In this document: in pieces, positions 34,425 through 44,533 of the stretch
Layout of the letters: each line of letters opens with the position of its first letter
Position numbering within the stretch: position 1 is the first letter of the stretch
Source of the DNA: Haloglomus litoreum
GTDB taxonomy: Archaea; Halobacteriota; Halobacteria; Halobacteriales; Haloarculaceae
Direction: 5' to 3'
Assembly: GCF_029338515.1 (NCBI RefSeq)
Contig: NZ_CP119988.1
Location: 1,364,001 to 1,428,000 of the forward strand
Length of the DNA stretch: 64,000 nt
Position numbers and translations under genes: made by a program
Notes under the pieces: generated by a model
Seen by the model: only the letters and a program-made list of their open reading frames with translations
What the model was told of the DNA's origin: nothing
The model's database searches: none

Positions 34425-37400
34425 ATGAGAACCCGGCCCACGCAGCGGGGGGGTAGCCGGACCCGGGTGGCCCTCCTCGCACTGGCACTGAGTGCCTGCC
34501 TGCTGGTCGCTGCCTTCGGTCCCGGTGCCGTCCTGGCGGGCACGGTCACGAGCGTCACGAACCACGAGGGGAACACGACCCCGACCCCGACACCCGACGG
34601 CGGGAACACCACACCGACGCCGACCGCGACGCCGACACCGACTCCCGTCCCGACGACCACCGTCTCGGAGTGCCGGACCATCGATTCGTCCGGCGACTAC
34701 CGGCTCGCCGCCGACCTGTCGACCGACAGCGGCGACTGTCTGGAGATCACCGCCGGCGACGTGACGCTGGACGGCGATGGCCACGTCCTGTCCGGTGGCT
34801 CGGACGCGGCCGCGCTGGCGATCACGGCGGGTCCGGAGGGCGAGACCCGGAACGTCGTGGTCCGTGACCTGACTGCGAGGCGGTCCGGCCACGGGGTCCT
34901 CGTGAGCGGCTCGGAGGACACCGACGACGTGACCGGCATCGAGCTGGTCGGGATCACCGGCCACGACAACTCCGGGGCCGGCATCCGAACGGTGTTCGCC
35001 AACGCCACCATCGAACAGGGGACGCTCACCCAGAACGGCGTCGGAGCGGAGGTGCTCGGCGGGGCGGCCGTGGTCGAGGCGACCGACGCCCGGCGGAACC
35101 AGGAGGCCGGCCTGAAGGTGTCGGTCGACGCGACCGCGCTCACGGTGACCGGCGGCAGCTTCACCGACAACCTCGCCCGCGGGCTGCTCATCCGGGACGT
35201 CGACCGGGCGACGATCACGGGGGCGACCGTCACCGCGAACGGGTTCGACGGCGTCACCGTCGAATCGACCGCCCCCAACACGACCCTCCGGAACCTCGCG
35301 GTCACCGACAACGACCGGCACGGGGTCGTCGTGCGGGCGGCGGGCGTTCACGTGCTGGGGTCGACCGCGAGCCGGAACGGCGGCGACGGCTTCCGCCTCC
35401 CGGCACTGGACGGCTCGCGGGACGCGCGGCGGCTGGTGGCCGGCACCTCGGCCCTCGAGGCCCGGAACAACGGCGACGCCGGCGCGCGGCTCGCTGGCTC
35501 GAACACCACGGTCCTCGGCCTCGTCGCGACCGGGAACCGCGACGGCCTCGACCTGACCGACGCCACCGGCGTCACCGTCTCCGACGCCGACCCCACCGAC
35601 GACATCAACGGCGCGTCCGCGAGTTCGAACACCCGGCACGGGGTTCTCCTCTCGAACACGACGGGGAGCGCCGTCGAGGAGACCCAGGTCCAGCGCAACG
35701 ACGATGTCGGTATCCGCGTCCAGGCCTCCGACGGGAACACGCTGGCCGGCGTCACGGTCAACGGCAACGGCGAGACGTTCAACGCGACGGGCGGCGGGAC
35801 CACGACCGTCGAGCGGATGACGATCTCCAGCGCGGAGCTCTCGTTCGCCGCCAGCGACGTCGCGTTCGGCAGCACCGTCCCGCCGGCGAACGCGCGTCCC
35901 GGGAGCCGGACGTTCGGGCCCTACCTCGACGCGAGCACGACTACCGGCACGGGCGGCGGCCTGGGCGGTGTCACCGGGGACGACGGCGACGGCGGCTTCC
36001 TCGACCTGACGGTCCACTACCCGCCGGCGTCGGTCTCCGACCCGCCGCTGGTCAGGTCGACCGCGCGCATCCAGGCGTACGACGGGGCCTGGTCGACGGT
36101 CGACGGCTCCAGCAACGACGCCGACGCCCGGACCGTCTCCGCGAACATCTCGAACCCCGCGACCACGTACGCGCCCGCGGCCGACCTCGAGAACGCCATC
36201 ACGGCCTGCGGATACAGCGATTGGCGCGACGGCGAGACGTACCGCGTCGACGCCGACCTGAGCGGCAGCGGCGACTGCCTGGAGGTGGCCGCCAGCGATT
36301 CGACGCTCGTCGGTTTCGGCTTCGGCGGCGAGCGGGACCGGACCCTCTCGGGTAGCGGCGGGAGCGATGCCGTCGGCATCGCCCTCCCGGACGGGGAGAC
36401 GAACGTGACGGTCGAGGGCCTCACCGTCGAGGACTTCGGCACCGGCGTCACGGTCGGTGCGGGCACCAGCGGGGTCCCGGCCGGGCACACCCTCCGCGGG
36501 ATGACCGTCGCCGGGAGCGCCGGCGACGGCATCGCGATCTCGGGGGACGCCGTCACGGTCGCCGACACCCTGACCAGGGACAACGGCGGCGACGGTATCG
36601 CGGTCGAGAGCGCGCAGGGCGTCTCCGTCGAGGACAGCGCCGTCCTCGGCAACGGCGGGGCCGGCCTGAATCTGACCGGGGACACGGCGCTCACCACCGC
36701 GACCCACCTGAACCTCTTCGTCGCCGAGGGTGACGGCTTCCGGAACGTCAACGTGAGCTTCGACTCGGCGACGGAGGTGCGGTTCTCGCCGGTCCCCGAC
36801 CCACAGCCCACGGGCGACGGGCTGGAGGGGACCACCGACTACGTGGACATCAGCCCGAACGCCGACGACGCGTCGGTCGATGTCACCATCTCGTACACCC
36901 CGGCAAGCGTGAGCGACGAGTCGGCGCTCTCGCTGTACAGCTACGACGAGGGGGCGGGCGAGTACGTGCGAGTCGAGGGCGCCGAGACCGACGAAGCGGG
37001 GAACGTCGTCACGGCCGGTCTCGACTCGTTCAGCACCTTCGCGCCCCTCGTCGAGACGAGCGGTGACGGGACGGCGACTCCGACGCCCGGCGACGGCGAT
37101 GATGGAACGGCGACTCCGACGCCCGGCGACGGCGATGATGGAACGGCGACGCCGACACCGGGCGACGGTGATGGTGGGACGGCGACCCCGACGCCCGGCG
37201 GCGGTGATGGCAGCGATGGTACCGACGGCGACGATGGAACCGACGGTGGCGATGGCAGCGACGGTACCGACAGCGGTAGTACCTCACCCGACGACTTCGG
37301 CGCCGGTGGTGGCGGAGGCGGCGGGGGCGGCGGTGCCGGACCGCCCGAGGAATCCCCGTCGTTCGCCACGACCGCCGCGGACGTGAACCGGACGACGATG

Positions 37401-37940
37401 CGGGTCGGCGGGACGGTCGCCATCGACGCGACGGTCCGGAACAGCGGCGACGGCGGCGGCACCTACGAGGTCGATCTGTTCCGGGGCGGTGACTTCGTCC
37501 AGAGCCGGTTCGTCGAACTCGTGCCGGGCGAGCGCGAGCGGATCACCTTCCACCGAACTCCCTCCACCCCCGGTTCGTACACCTTCCGCGCCGAGAACGT
37601 CACCGCCGGGACGGTGAACGTCACCGCCCCGGACGAGGACGCCACGACGCCGACGGGGACTCCCACCGACACGCCCACCCGAACCACCGACCGGTCGGAC
37701 GGCGACGACCCGAACGACACCGGTACCGGTGACGGCGACGGGACCGGTGACTCCACGCCGGATGGCGAGTCGCCCGCCCCCGGTGAGCAGGGCACCAGCG
37801 ACGAGGTCAGCGCGCCGCGCTCGCCGGACGACCCAGGCGGTGACTTCGGCGGCCTCGGCCCGCTCGGGATGGTCTTCGGCGGTGTCGGTGCGCTGGCGGT
37901 CGGGGCGGGTGCCATCTACCTGCTCGTGCTGAAGCCCTGA
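34425..37940 (+). CDS. large NosD-like beta-helix surface protein with CARDB-like domain
   Basis: 1171 aa from ATG 34425 (an ATG three codons earlier is possible). Signal peptide VALLALALSACLLVAAFGPG. A Thr/Pro linker leads to two beta-helix blocks, each starting with C-x(n)-Y-x-L-x-(A/D)-D-L and DVTLDGDGH-like repeats (about 90-540 and 590-760). A repeat linker (GTATPTPGDGDD) and a Gly-rich stretch precede a CARDB-like domain (about 985-1065), a Thr/Asp linker and a C-terminal helix (GMVFGGVGALAVGAGAIYLL). Surface-anchored, probably glycosylated. Confidence 0.78.
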   Translation: MRTRPTQRGGSRTRVALLALALSACLLVAAFGPGAVLAGTVTSVTNHEGNTTPTPTPDGGNTTPTPTATPTPTPVPTTTVSECRTIDSSGDYRLAADLSTDSGDCLEITAGDVTLDGDGHVLSGGSDAAALAITAGPEGETRNVVVRDLTARRSGHGVLVSGSEDTDDVTGIELVGITGHDNSGAGIRTVFANATIEQGTLTQNGVGAEVLGGAAVVEATDARRNQEAGLKVSVDATALTVTGGSFTDNLARGLLIRDVDRATITGATVTANGFDGVTVESTAPNTTLRNLAVTDNDRHGVVVRAAGVHVLGSTASRNGGDGFRLPALDGSRDARRLVAGTSALEARNNGDAGARLAGSNTTVLGLVATGNRDGLDLTDATGVTVSDADPTDDINGASASSNTRHGVLLSNTTGSAVEETQVQRNDDVGIRVQASDGNTLAGVTVNGNGETFNATGGGTTTVERMTISSAELSFAASDVAFGSTVPPANARPGSRTFGPYLDASTTTGTGGGLGGVTGDDGDGGFLDLTVHYPPASVSDPPLVRSTARIQAYDGAWSTVDGSSNDADARTVSANISNPATTYAPAADLENAITACGYSDWRDGETYRVDADLSGSGDCLEVAASDSTLVGFGFGGERDRTLSGSGGSDAVGIALPDGETNVTVEGLTVEDFGTGVTVGAGTSGVPAGHTLRGMTVAGSAGDGIAISGDAVTVADTLTRDNGGDGIAVESAQGVSVEDSAVLGNGGAGLNLTGDTALTTATHLNLFVAEGDGFRNVNVSFDSATEVRFSPVPDPQPTGDGLEGTTDYVDISPNADDASVDVTISYTPASVSDESALSLYSYDEGAGEYVRVEGAETDEAGNVVTAGLDSFSTFAPLVETSGDGTATPTPGDGDDGTATPTPGDGDDGTATPTPGDGDGGTATPTPGGGDGSDGTDGDDGTDGGDGSDGTDSGSTSPDDFGAGGGGGGGGGGAGPPEESPSFATTAADVNRTTMRVGGTVAIDATVRNSGDGGGTYEVDLFRGGDFVQSRFVELVPGERERITFHRTPSTPGSYTFRAENVTAGTVNVTAPDEDATTPTGTPTDTPTRTTDRSDGDDPNDTGTGDGDGTGDSTPDGESPAPGEQGTSDEVSAPRSPDDPGGDFGGLGPLGMVFGGVGALAVGAGAIYLLVLKP
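37070..37213 (+). repeat. four 36-bp tandem repeats coding GTATPTPGDGDD
   Basis: Four consecutive 12-codon units inside the surface-protein linker, the first two nearly identical in DNA and the last two with Asp-to-Gly changes. Likely site of length variation. Confidence 0.7.
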
Positions 37941-38000
37941 GCAGGGTCGGTCCGTATCCGGCCCCGGACAGTTCTTGTCCGCTCCGGTCGTAGTCGGTCC

Positions 38001-38957
38001 GTGACCCGAGCGGTCGCGGTGGTACTCGCGGGACTGCTGCTGCTTGCCGGCTGCAGCGCGGTCGGCACACCCGGCCAGCGTGAGCCGACGCCGACGCTGA
38101 CACCGGCGCCCGTTCCGGGCGACGCGAGCGCGGAGGCGGCCCGGGCGCGCCCCGACTTCCTCCGGGCCCCGGTCGAGCCGTGGACGGTCGGCGACGCGCA
38201 CGCGGCCACGCTCACGGCGACCAACTACACCTGGGTCCTCGCGCGCAACGTGACGACCTACCGCCGGGACCTCCCCAACTCCGACCGCGAGACGGTCCGG
38301 GTGGTCCGGGTGGCCAACGCGACGACGTACCGCGTCGACCGACGGGTCCGCGAGACGAACGCGAGCGGCCTCGGTCCCTGGCGGGCGGCGACCACGGAGT
38401 ACGCGGCGGGGGGCGTGGCCTTCGAGCGCCGCCCGCCGGGTGCGGCCGTCGGGGTCCGACCCGTCGAGCGACCCCGTAACGGTGAGGGCGTCGTCGACGA
38501 CCGGGCGGAGGCGCTGGTCGCGCGCTACCTCGCGGCCGACCGGCTGACGGTCTCGCGGGTCCGCGAGGACGGAGAGCGGCTGTACCTCCTCCGTGGCCGT
38601 GGCGCCCCGCCGGAGGTGACGACGCTCGCGAACGGCTCGGTCTCGGGCTACCGGGTCGCGGCGCTCGTCCGGCCCGACGGGCGCGTGACGGCGCTCCGCG
38701 TGCGCTGGCGCGAGGGGTCGCGGACGTTCGTCACCATCGAGTCGCGCTACCGGGCGGTCGGGAACACGTCGGTGACGCCGCCGGACTGGGTCGCGGACGC
38801 GCCGCCACGCGAGCGCGCTGCCGCCGCGAACGCCAGCAGGTCGGCCGACAACTGGTTCGCGGACGCGGAGCTCCGGGCGGCGGCGGGCTCCGGGAGCGGA
38901 AGCGAGAACGGGACGGGCGGCTGGGTCGGCTGGCCCGCGTGGGCACAGGACGACTAG
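38001..38957 (+). CDS. lipoprotein of unknown function
   Basis: 318 aa, GTG start about 28 nt after a GTTCTTGTC box. The lipobox LLAGC ends the signal peptide at Cys 18, followed by a Thr/Pro linker. The rest is mostly beta with several N-x-T/S sites. No family recognised. Predicted to be attached outside the cell membrane. Confidence 0.68.
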   Translation: MTRAVAVVLAGLLLLAGCSAVGTPGQREPTPTLTPAPVPGDASAEAARARPDFLRAPVEPWTVGDAHAATLTATNYTWVLARNVTTYRRDLPNSDRETVRVVRVANATTYRVDRRVRETNASGLGPWRAATTEYAAGGVAFERRPPGAAVGVRPVERPRNGEGVVDDRAEALVARYLAADRLTVSRVREDGERLYLLRGRGAPPEVTTLANGSVSGYRVAALVRPDGRVTALRVRWREGSRTFVTIESRYRAVGNTSVTPPDWVADAPPRERAAAANASRSADNWFADAELRAAAGSGSGSENGTGGWVGWPAWAQDD

Positions 38958-39024
38958 GGCGTCGGTGGGAAGGGGAATCGGTCGGGCGCGGCCGCCTCCG
39001 GCCGACCGCGCGCCTGGACGACGC

Positions 39025-40437
39025 TCAGTCGTCGCCGAGGATGCCGCGCTCGGTCATCTTCATGGGGTCGAGCACCTCGTCGGCCTCCGCCTCGGAGAGG
39101 TAGCCCTCCTCGAGGACGACCTCGCGGACGGTCTTGTCCTCGGCGAGGGCGCGCTTTGCGACCTTGCTGGCCTTGTCGTAGCCGATGGCCGGGTTGAGCG
39201 CCGTGGCGAGCGCCATCGACTGCTCGACGCGGTCGGCACAGTACTCCTCGTCGGCCTCCAGCTTGTGGACGAACTTCTCGCCGAACACCTCGGCCGTGTT
39301 CGAGAGGAGCTTCGCCGACTGGAGGAAGTTGTGGGCACAGACCGGCTTGTAGAGGTTGAGGTCGATCTGGCCCTCCGCGGCGCCCGCGGCGACGGCGGCG
39401 TCGTTGCCGACGACCTGCTTGTGGACCTGGTTGACCGACTCGGCGACGACCGGGTTGATCTTCCCGGGCATGATGGAGGAGCCGGGCTGGTTCTCCGGCT
39501 GGTCGATCTCGTTGAGGCCGTTACGCGGGCCCGACGCGAGGAGACGGAGGTCGTTGGCGATCTTGTTCAGGCTCCCGGCGATGGTCCGCAGTTGCCCGTG
39601 CGCCTCGCCCATCGCGTCGTGGGCGGCCTGGGCCTCGAAGTGGTTGTCGGCCTCGCGGAACTCGAGGCCGGTCTCCTCGCTGATGTACTCGGCGGCGCGA
39701 GCCGGGAACTCGGGGTGGGTGTTCAGGCCGGTCCCCGTGGCGGTCCCGCCGAGCGCGAGTTCGCCGAGGTGGTCACGGGTGGAGCCGGCGCGGCTGATCC
39801 CCTTCTCGACCTGCGCGCGGTAGCCGCCGAACTCCTGGCCCAGCGTGACCGGGGTCGCGTCCTGCAGGTGGGTGCGGCCCGTCTTGACGACGTCCGCGAA
39901 CTCCTCCTCCTTCGCGGCGAGTTCCTCGCGCAGCGTCTCCAGCGCCGGGATGAGGTCGCGCTCGACCGCCTCGAGGGAGGCGACGTGCATCGCCGTCGGG
40001 ATGACGTCGTTGCTGGACTGGCCGTAGTTGACGTGGTCGTTGGGGTGGACCTCTCGCGTCCCGATCTCCCCGCCGACGATTTCGGTGGCGCGGTTGGCGA
40101 TGACCTCGTTGGCGTTCATGTTCGAGGAGGTGCCGCTCCCGGTCTGGAACACGTCGACCGGGAAGTGCTCGTCGTGCTCGCCGGCGATGACCTCGTCGGC
40201 GGCCTGCACGATGGCCTCGCCCTTCTCCTCGGGGATCAACTCGAGGTCGAGGTTCGCGCGTGCGGCGGACTTCTTGACGATACCGAGCGCGCGGACGAAC
40301 CGGCGTCCGAAGCTGATGCCCGAGATGGGGAAGTTCTGGAGCGCGCGCTGGGTCTGTGCGCCCCAGTAGGCGTCCGCGGGCACCTGCATCTCGCCGAGAC
40401 TGTCGCGTTCGGTCCGGTAGTCCTCGTCGTCGCTCAT
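39025..40437 (-). CDS. fumC: class II fumarate hydratase
   Basis: 470 aa, the usual length. Signatures: GSGTSSNMNANEV at about 100-112, THLQDATP with catalytic-region H190, and GSSIMPGKINP at 319-329. Interconverts fumarate and malate in the TCA cycle. A GATTTAG box is 24-32 nt before ATG 40437. Aspartase is the main alternative; the sequence agrees better with FumC. Confidence 0.92.
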   Translation of the reverse strand: MSDDEDYRTERDSLGEMQVPADAYWGAQTQRALQNFPISGISFGRRFVRALGIVKKSAARANLDLELIPEEKGEAIVQAADEVIAGEHDEHFPVDVFQTGSGTSSNMNANEVIANRATEIVGGEIGTREVHPNDHVNYGQSSNDVIPTAMHVASLEAVERDLIPALETLREELAAKEEEFADVVKTGRTHLQDATPVTLGQEFGGYRAQVEKGISRAGSTRDHLGELALGGTATGTGLNTHPEFPARAAEYISEETGLEFREADNHFEAQAAHDAMGEAHGQLRTIAGSLNKIANDLRLLASGPRNGLNEIDQPENQPGSSIMPGKINPVVAESVNQVHKQVVGNDAAVAAGAAEGQIDLNLYKPVCAHNFLQSAKLLSNTAEVFGEKFVHKLEADEEYCADRVEQSMALATALNPAIGYDKASKVAKRALAEDKTVREVVLEEGYLSEAEADEVLDPMKMTERGILGDD

Positions 40438-40551
40438 GGCTCGGCGCTCGCGGGGGAGGGGCTAAATCCCGTCGAAGTCGGCGGCGTTGGCCGTCGCCTG
40501 CCCCGCCGGTCCTCCGCTACACACAAGCGCCATCGTCCCGACTCCGGCGAT

Positions 40552-40860
40552 ATGTACGTCTCCAACGCGGTGCAGCCGATGGTCGAGGACCCGCCCAACG
40601 ACCCCGTCGCGCTGGTCCTGCGGACCGACGACGACACCGACCCCGACGACATCGTGGCGGCCGTCGAGGCCCTGGGTGGCGATCACGAGCGCGACCTCGG
40701 GTTCGGCGACGTGCTCGTCACGGTTCCGGGCGACGCGGTGGCCGACGTGCTCGACATCGACGGCCTGTCGGCGGTCGAGACCGGCGCGCTCGCCGAGATG
40801 ACCGACGCCGACGGCGCCGGCGAGGACGTGGAACTCGGCGAGGGCGACGATACTGTCTGA
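40552..40860 (+). CDS. small acidic protein (102 aa)
   Basis: It begins MYVSNAVQPMVEDPPNDPVA and has an alternating strand/helix pattern (VALVLRT, DIVAAVEALGGDHERDLGFG, DVLVTVPGDAVADVLDI) like a small ferredoxin-like fold. Divergent from fumC. No named function. Confidence 0.65.
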   Translation: MYVSNAVQPMVEDPPNDPVALVLRTDDDTDPDDIVAAVEALGGDHERDLGFGDVLVTVPGDAVADVLDIDGLSAVETGALAEMTDADGAGEDVELGEGDDTV

Positions 40861-40926
40861 AAGTGCCTCATTCTACGAAAATGTAGAAATTTCGTTAATA
40901 ATTCGTGTGATTGTAGAACTATACGC

Positions 40927-41196
40927 TTATTCTGACTCGAACTCCGCGTCCGCGTCCTCGAACTCCGCGGGCGTGTAGGTCTGGAGTTCCAGCGCGTGGA
41001 TGTCGGTCGTCATGTGGCCATCGAGCGCGTCGTACACCATCTGGTGCTGGTTCACGAGCAGTTCGTCCTCGAACGCCGATGAGACGACGAGCGCTGCGAG
41101 GTGGTCGTCGTCGTGCTGGCCGCGGGCGCGGCGGACGCGCACGCGGGCCTCGGGGAGCGCGTCCCGGATGAGGTCCTCGACGTCGGCTGGGTCCAT
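40927..41196 (-). CDS. BolA family protein
   Basis: 89 aa. The BolA fold pattern is seen: ADVEDLIRDALPEARVRV, DDDHLAALVVSSAFEDELLV and NQHQMVYDAL with the conserved His. BolA proteins work with monothiol glutaredoxins in Fe-S handling; archaeal role is less clear. A GATTTATC box at about 41218-41226 gives a leaderless start at 41196. Confidence 0.82.
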   Translation of the reverse strand: MDPADVEDLIRDALPEARVRVRRARGQHDDDHLAALVVSSAFEDELLVNQHQMVYDALDGHMTTDIHALELQTYTPAEFEDADAEFESE

Positions 41197-41309
41197 GGTC
41201 GGTCGTGGGTGCGGCGCGGGGATAAATCTCCCCTGAACGCTCCGTCACTATGTAAGGCTCCCTACATCAACGGCATCGTAGCCATGGATACCGAGTCGAA
41301 CAGTCCCGT

Positions 41310-43424
41310 ATGGAACGACGTACGTTTCTCAGAACGGTGGGTGCGAGCGCGGGGGCGCTCGCCGGCGCTGGTGGTGCCGGGTCCGCGGCGGCGAACGGGG
41401 ACGGCGAGGCCGAACAGAACCCGACGCCGGTCGACGGCTCGGAGGCGTACGCCCCGAAGGTCAACGAGATCCGGTCGCCGCTCTCGGGCGTGCCCGAGGT
41501 GGTCGAGGCTGGCGAGACGCTCCGGGTGGAACTCGACGCGAACGCGGGACCGTTCGGGATGGTCGAGGCCCGTCTGGAGCCGAGTTTCGGTGGGTCAGCG
41601 GAGATAGGGCTCGACGGCGGCGAGCCCCTGGACGGCGCGACGAGTCGCATCTGGAACTCGGACGCCGAGGTCGAGGGCTCCGAGGCCCACGACGACGAGG
41701 GACAGTACGAGCAGGTCGTCGTCTTCGAGTTCGAGGTGCCCTCGCTGGACAGCAGCCCGGCGTTCACGCCCGACCTGTACGACCTCGTGGTCACGTGGGA
41801 GGCCAGCGTGACGAGCCCGACCGGCGGCGAGGACCGCCAGCCCCGCGCGGTGAGCGTCCGGGAGTCCATCCCCGAGACGCTGGACGTGGCGGTCATCGCC
41901 GACCCGCAGATCGGCGACCCGCGGGCGCTCCAGTCCGGCTTCACCGAGGCACAGGACGAGCAGTCGCCGGAGCCGTTCGTCCAGCGCGCGCGACGCGTCT
42001 TCGGTGACCGACCCGATAACCGGTGGGCCGCCACCCGCCGCGCCATCGCCGAGGTGAACGCGCTCGACCCGGATATCGTCCTGATGGCGGGTGACCTCTG
42101 TCTCGGCCAGGACGTGCCCGGGAAGTTCTACGCCGAGTTCGAGGACGCCTGGGACGTGATGAACCGGGTCCAGGCGCCGACGTTCATCACCTGCGGGAAC
42201 CACGACGCCTACGTCCAGTCCGGCACCGACGGGAAGGCGCTCTACCGCGAGACGTTCGGGCCGCCATCCTACAGCGTCGCCATCGGTGACGTCGCGCAGG
42301 TCGTCGCCGTCGACACGTTCGACTGGTCGTACCTGGACCGGCTGGGCGCGAGCGCCGCGGTCTCGACGTACGGCGGGCAGGTCCGGGACGCACAGCTGGC
42401 GTGGCTCCGCGAGGAACTCGGCCGCGTCGCCGACACCGACCGCTCCGTGCTCGCGGTCGGCCACCACAACCCCTCCTGGGTGCCGGACCCGAAGAACCGG
42501 GCGTACGACGAGACGGACGGCGAGCCCGGCGCCGAGCAGTTCGCCCGCGGCGCCCGCATCGTCGACAGCGGGCAGCGCTGGACCGGGGAGAACGCCTTCG
42601 CGCTCCGGCGGCTCTTCGACGAGACCGGCGTGGACGCGTTCTTCTGCGGGCACTCCCACCAGGACCGCGTCGCGCGGTCGCTGGCGAACTGGAAGGATGC
42701 GCCCGAGGACGCGTACGTCGATGTCTACACGGCGGGCAATCCCGCCGACATCGTGGCCGCTCTGAACTCCCCCGACGCACCACCAGAACTGGGCTCACAT
42801 TACGCGAGACAGACATACGAGAGCACGGGCGGAGAGACGACGGACCGCGTCGAGAACTATCCCAACCCCTCCGTCGAACGCGCCGCCCCCGGGACGGCCG
42901 ACGCGGCGGACCTCATCGCCGACATCCACGACACCTCGAAGGGGACGCTGTACGTCAACGTCGCGTCCACGATGTCCTCGACGGGCGAGTACTGGGGCTA
43001 CCGGCAGTTCGACTACGACACGACGGCCGGGGGGCTCGACCCCCAGCGGTTCCGGTACCCCGTCTCCCCGGGCTTCCTCGACGTGCGGGCCGTCAATCCG
43101 GGACGCTGGGACGCCTCGCAGGACGCGGTCGGGCTCTACTCCACGCCGTCGTACCTCCTGGGTGTGACCGACGAGGGCAGCGCGAACTCCCCGAACGGCC
43201 GGACCGTCACGGTCTCGAACGAGCAGACGGTGGCGCGGGAGGGCGCAGTGACCGTCTCGACGACGGCCGAGAACCCCACTGTCGAAGGCGGCACGGTCGT
43301 CTGGCGGCGCGATGCCGACCCGCAGACGGATATCAAGGTCGCGTTCACCGTCCCGCCCGGCGAGGAGACGAGCTTCACGGTCACCGGCGAGTCGCCGGGG
43401 CAGGGCGGCGGGCAGGGGCGATAG
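41310..43424 (+). CDS. Tat-exported metallophosphoesterase
   Basis: 704 aa. N-terminal twin-arginine signal MERRTFLRTVGASAGALAGA. Phosphoesterase motifs: VAVIADPQIGDP, LMAGDLC, CGNHDAYV, VGHHNP and FFCGHSHQD. The C-terminal 200 residues form a beta-rich domain. Acts outside the cell; substrate unknown (nucleotide or phospholipid possible). Confidence 0.82.
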   Translation: MERRTFLRTVGASAGALAGAGGAGSAAANGDGEAEQNPTPVDGSEAYAPKVNEIRSPLSGVPEVVEAGETLRVELDANAGPFGMVEARLEPSFGGSAEIGLDGGEPLDGATSRIWNSDAEVEGSEAHDDEGQYEQVVVFEFEVPSLDSSPAFTPDLYDLVVTWEASVTSPTGGEDRQPRAVSVRESIPETLDVAVIADPQIGDPRALQSGFTEAQDEQSPEPFVQRARRVFGDRPDNRWAATRRAIAEVNALDPDIVLMAGDLCLGQDVPGKFYAEFEDAWDVMNRVQAPTFITCGNHDAYVQSGTDGKALYRETFGPPSYSVAIGDVAQVVAVDTFDWSYLDRLGASAAVSTYGGQVRDAQLAWLREELGRVADTDRSVLAVGHHNPSWVPDPKNRAYDETDGEPGAEQFARGARIVDSGQRWTGENAFALRRLFDETGVDAFFCGHSHQDRVARSLANWKDAPEDAYVDVYTAGNPADIVAALNSPDAPPELGSHYARQTYESTGGETTDRVENYPNPSVERAAPGTADAADLIADIHDTSKGTLYVNVASTMSSTGEYWGYRQFDYDTTAGGLDPQRFRYPVSPGFLDVRAVNPGRWDASQDAVGLYSTPSYLLGVTDEGSANSPNGRTVTVSNEQTVAREGAVTVSTTAENPTVEGGTVVWRRDADPQTDIKVAFTVPPGEETSFTVTGESPGQGGGQGR

Positions 43425-43430
43425 CCGACC

Positions 43431-44414
43431 TCAGGTCCAGCGGTCCAGTCCGGTCTGCGTGACGGCCTCCTCGATGCGCTCGAACCCGCGCTCGACCTCG
43501 TCGGCGGGCACCTCCCACTCCTCGGTGACGAACGCCTTCGCGGCCGCGATGTCCGGGTCGATGTCGGTGTCGAAGTCGGTGTCGTCGGTCACGTCGGGGT
43601 CGAGGAACAGCCCCCGGATGGCGTCCGTGTGCTCGACGTAGCAGTCCTCGGCCTCGAAGACGGCCCAGATGTCGCCGTGCTCGTTGAGCAGTTTGACCGC
43701 CGTCTTCGGGCCGATACCGGAGACGCCCTCGTTGAAGTCCGTCCCCATCAGGATGGCCGCGTCGACGAGCTGCGCCCAGGAGAGGTCGTGCTTCGCGAGG
43801 GTGGCCTCGAAGTCCATCAGCTCCGGGTCGCCCTTGCTCGTGAGCTGGCGCAGCGTGAGCGGTGCGCCCAGCAGGAGCGAGTCGTAGTCCTCCGTGCCGG
43901 CGTAGTCGACGGTCCCCTGCCGGGCCATGTACGCCGCCTGTGCCTCGCCCTCGGCGGGCGCCTCGATGACCGGCACGTCCAGCAGTTCGAGCAGCTCGCG
44001 GGTGGTCTGTCGGATGGTCTCGGTCAGGCGCTGGGTGCGCGATTCGAGGGTGGCGATGGTCGCGGCGTCGGCCCCCTCCTCGCGGGCGGTCTCGAGGTCG
44101 TCCTCGTACTGCTCGCGCTGCTCGCGGCGCTCGGCCACCTCGTCGGCCTTCAACTCGGTCGTCCCGCCGTCGAAGACGAAGACCGGCGTCACGTCGTGTT
44201 CGAGGAACTTCGGCAACCCCTGGACGGTCCCGATGAGGTTCGCCACCTCCTCACCCGTCGAGGTGGTGTACGCGCTCGTGCTGGTGAACTTGACCGTCGT
44301 CGTCAGGTAGCGGTAGAGCCAGTTGTGCGCGTCGACGGCGACGACACTCCCCTCGAGGTCGTCGAACGACACGTCCTCGATGACCGCCAGTTGCCGAAGG
44401 TCCGCGTTGCCCAT
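43431..44414 (-). CDS. fen: flap endonuclease 1
   Basis: 327 aa, as for archaeal FEN-1. Begins [11 protein letters not shown]-terminal nuclease acidic site [13 protein letters not shown] and VFVFDGG; internal nuclease motif [14 protein letters not shown] and GTEDYDSLL; helix-2-turn-helix [19 protein letters not shown]. Cuts 5' flaps in Okazaki processing. The C-terminus lacks an obvious PCNA box, ending LDRWT. Convergent with the phosphoesterase gene, 6 nt apart. Confidence 0.92.
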   Translation of the reverse strand: MGNADLRQLAVIEDVSFDDLEGSVVAVDAHNWLYRYLTTTVKFTSTSAYTTSTGEEVANLIGTVQGLPKFLEHDVTPVFVFDGGTTELKADEVAERREQREQYEDDLETAREEGADAATIATLESRTQRLTETIRQTTRELLELLDVPVIEAPAEGEAQAAYMARQGTVDYAGTEDYDSLLLGAPLTLRQLTSKGDPELMDFEATLAKHDLSWAQLVDAAILMGTDFNEGVSGIGPKTAVKLLNEHGDIWAVFEAEDCYVEHTDAIRGLFLDPDVTDDTDFDTDIDPDIAAAKAFVTEEWEVPADEVERGFERIEEAVTQTGLDRWT

Positions 44415-44533
44415 TGACGCGTCGTTGGGGGGTGTCCGGCTTGAAGCCTGCGAGGGGGTCCCGGCGGCTCCGGGTCCGACCTCCCCCGCCGGCGCGATGG
44501 GGTCTGCGGCGACACCGGAGTACGAGGGCGTTC

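Noticed and set aside
32352-36707. 1451-codon open frame on the minus strand joining gatE with sequence opposite the surface-protein gene
   Set aside because: GatE homology starts at 34217 with its own TATA-spaced ATG. The rest is the complement of a GC-rich coding gene and has no recognisable domains.
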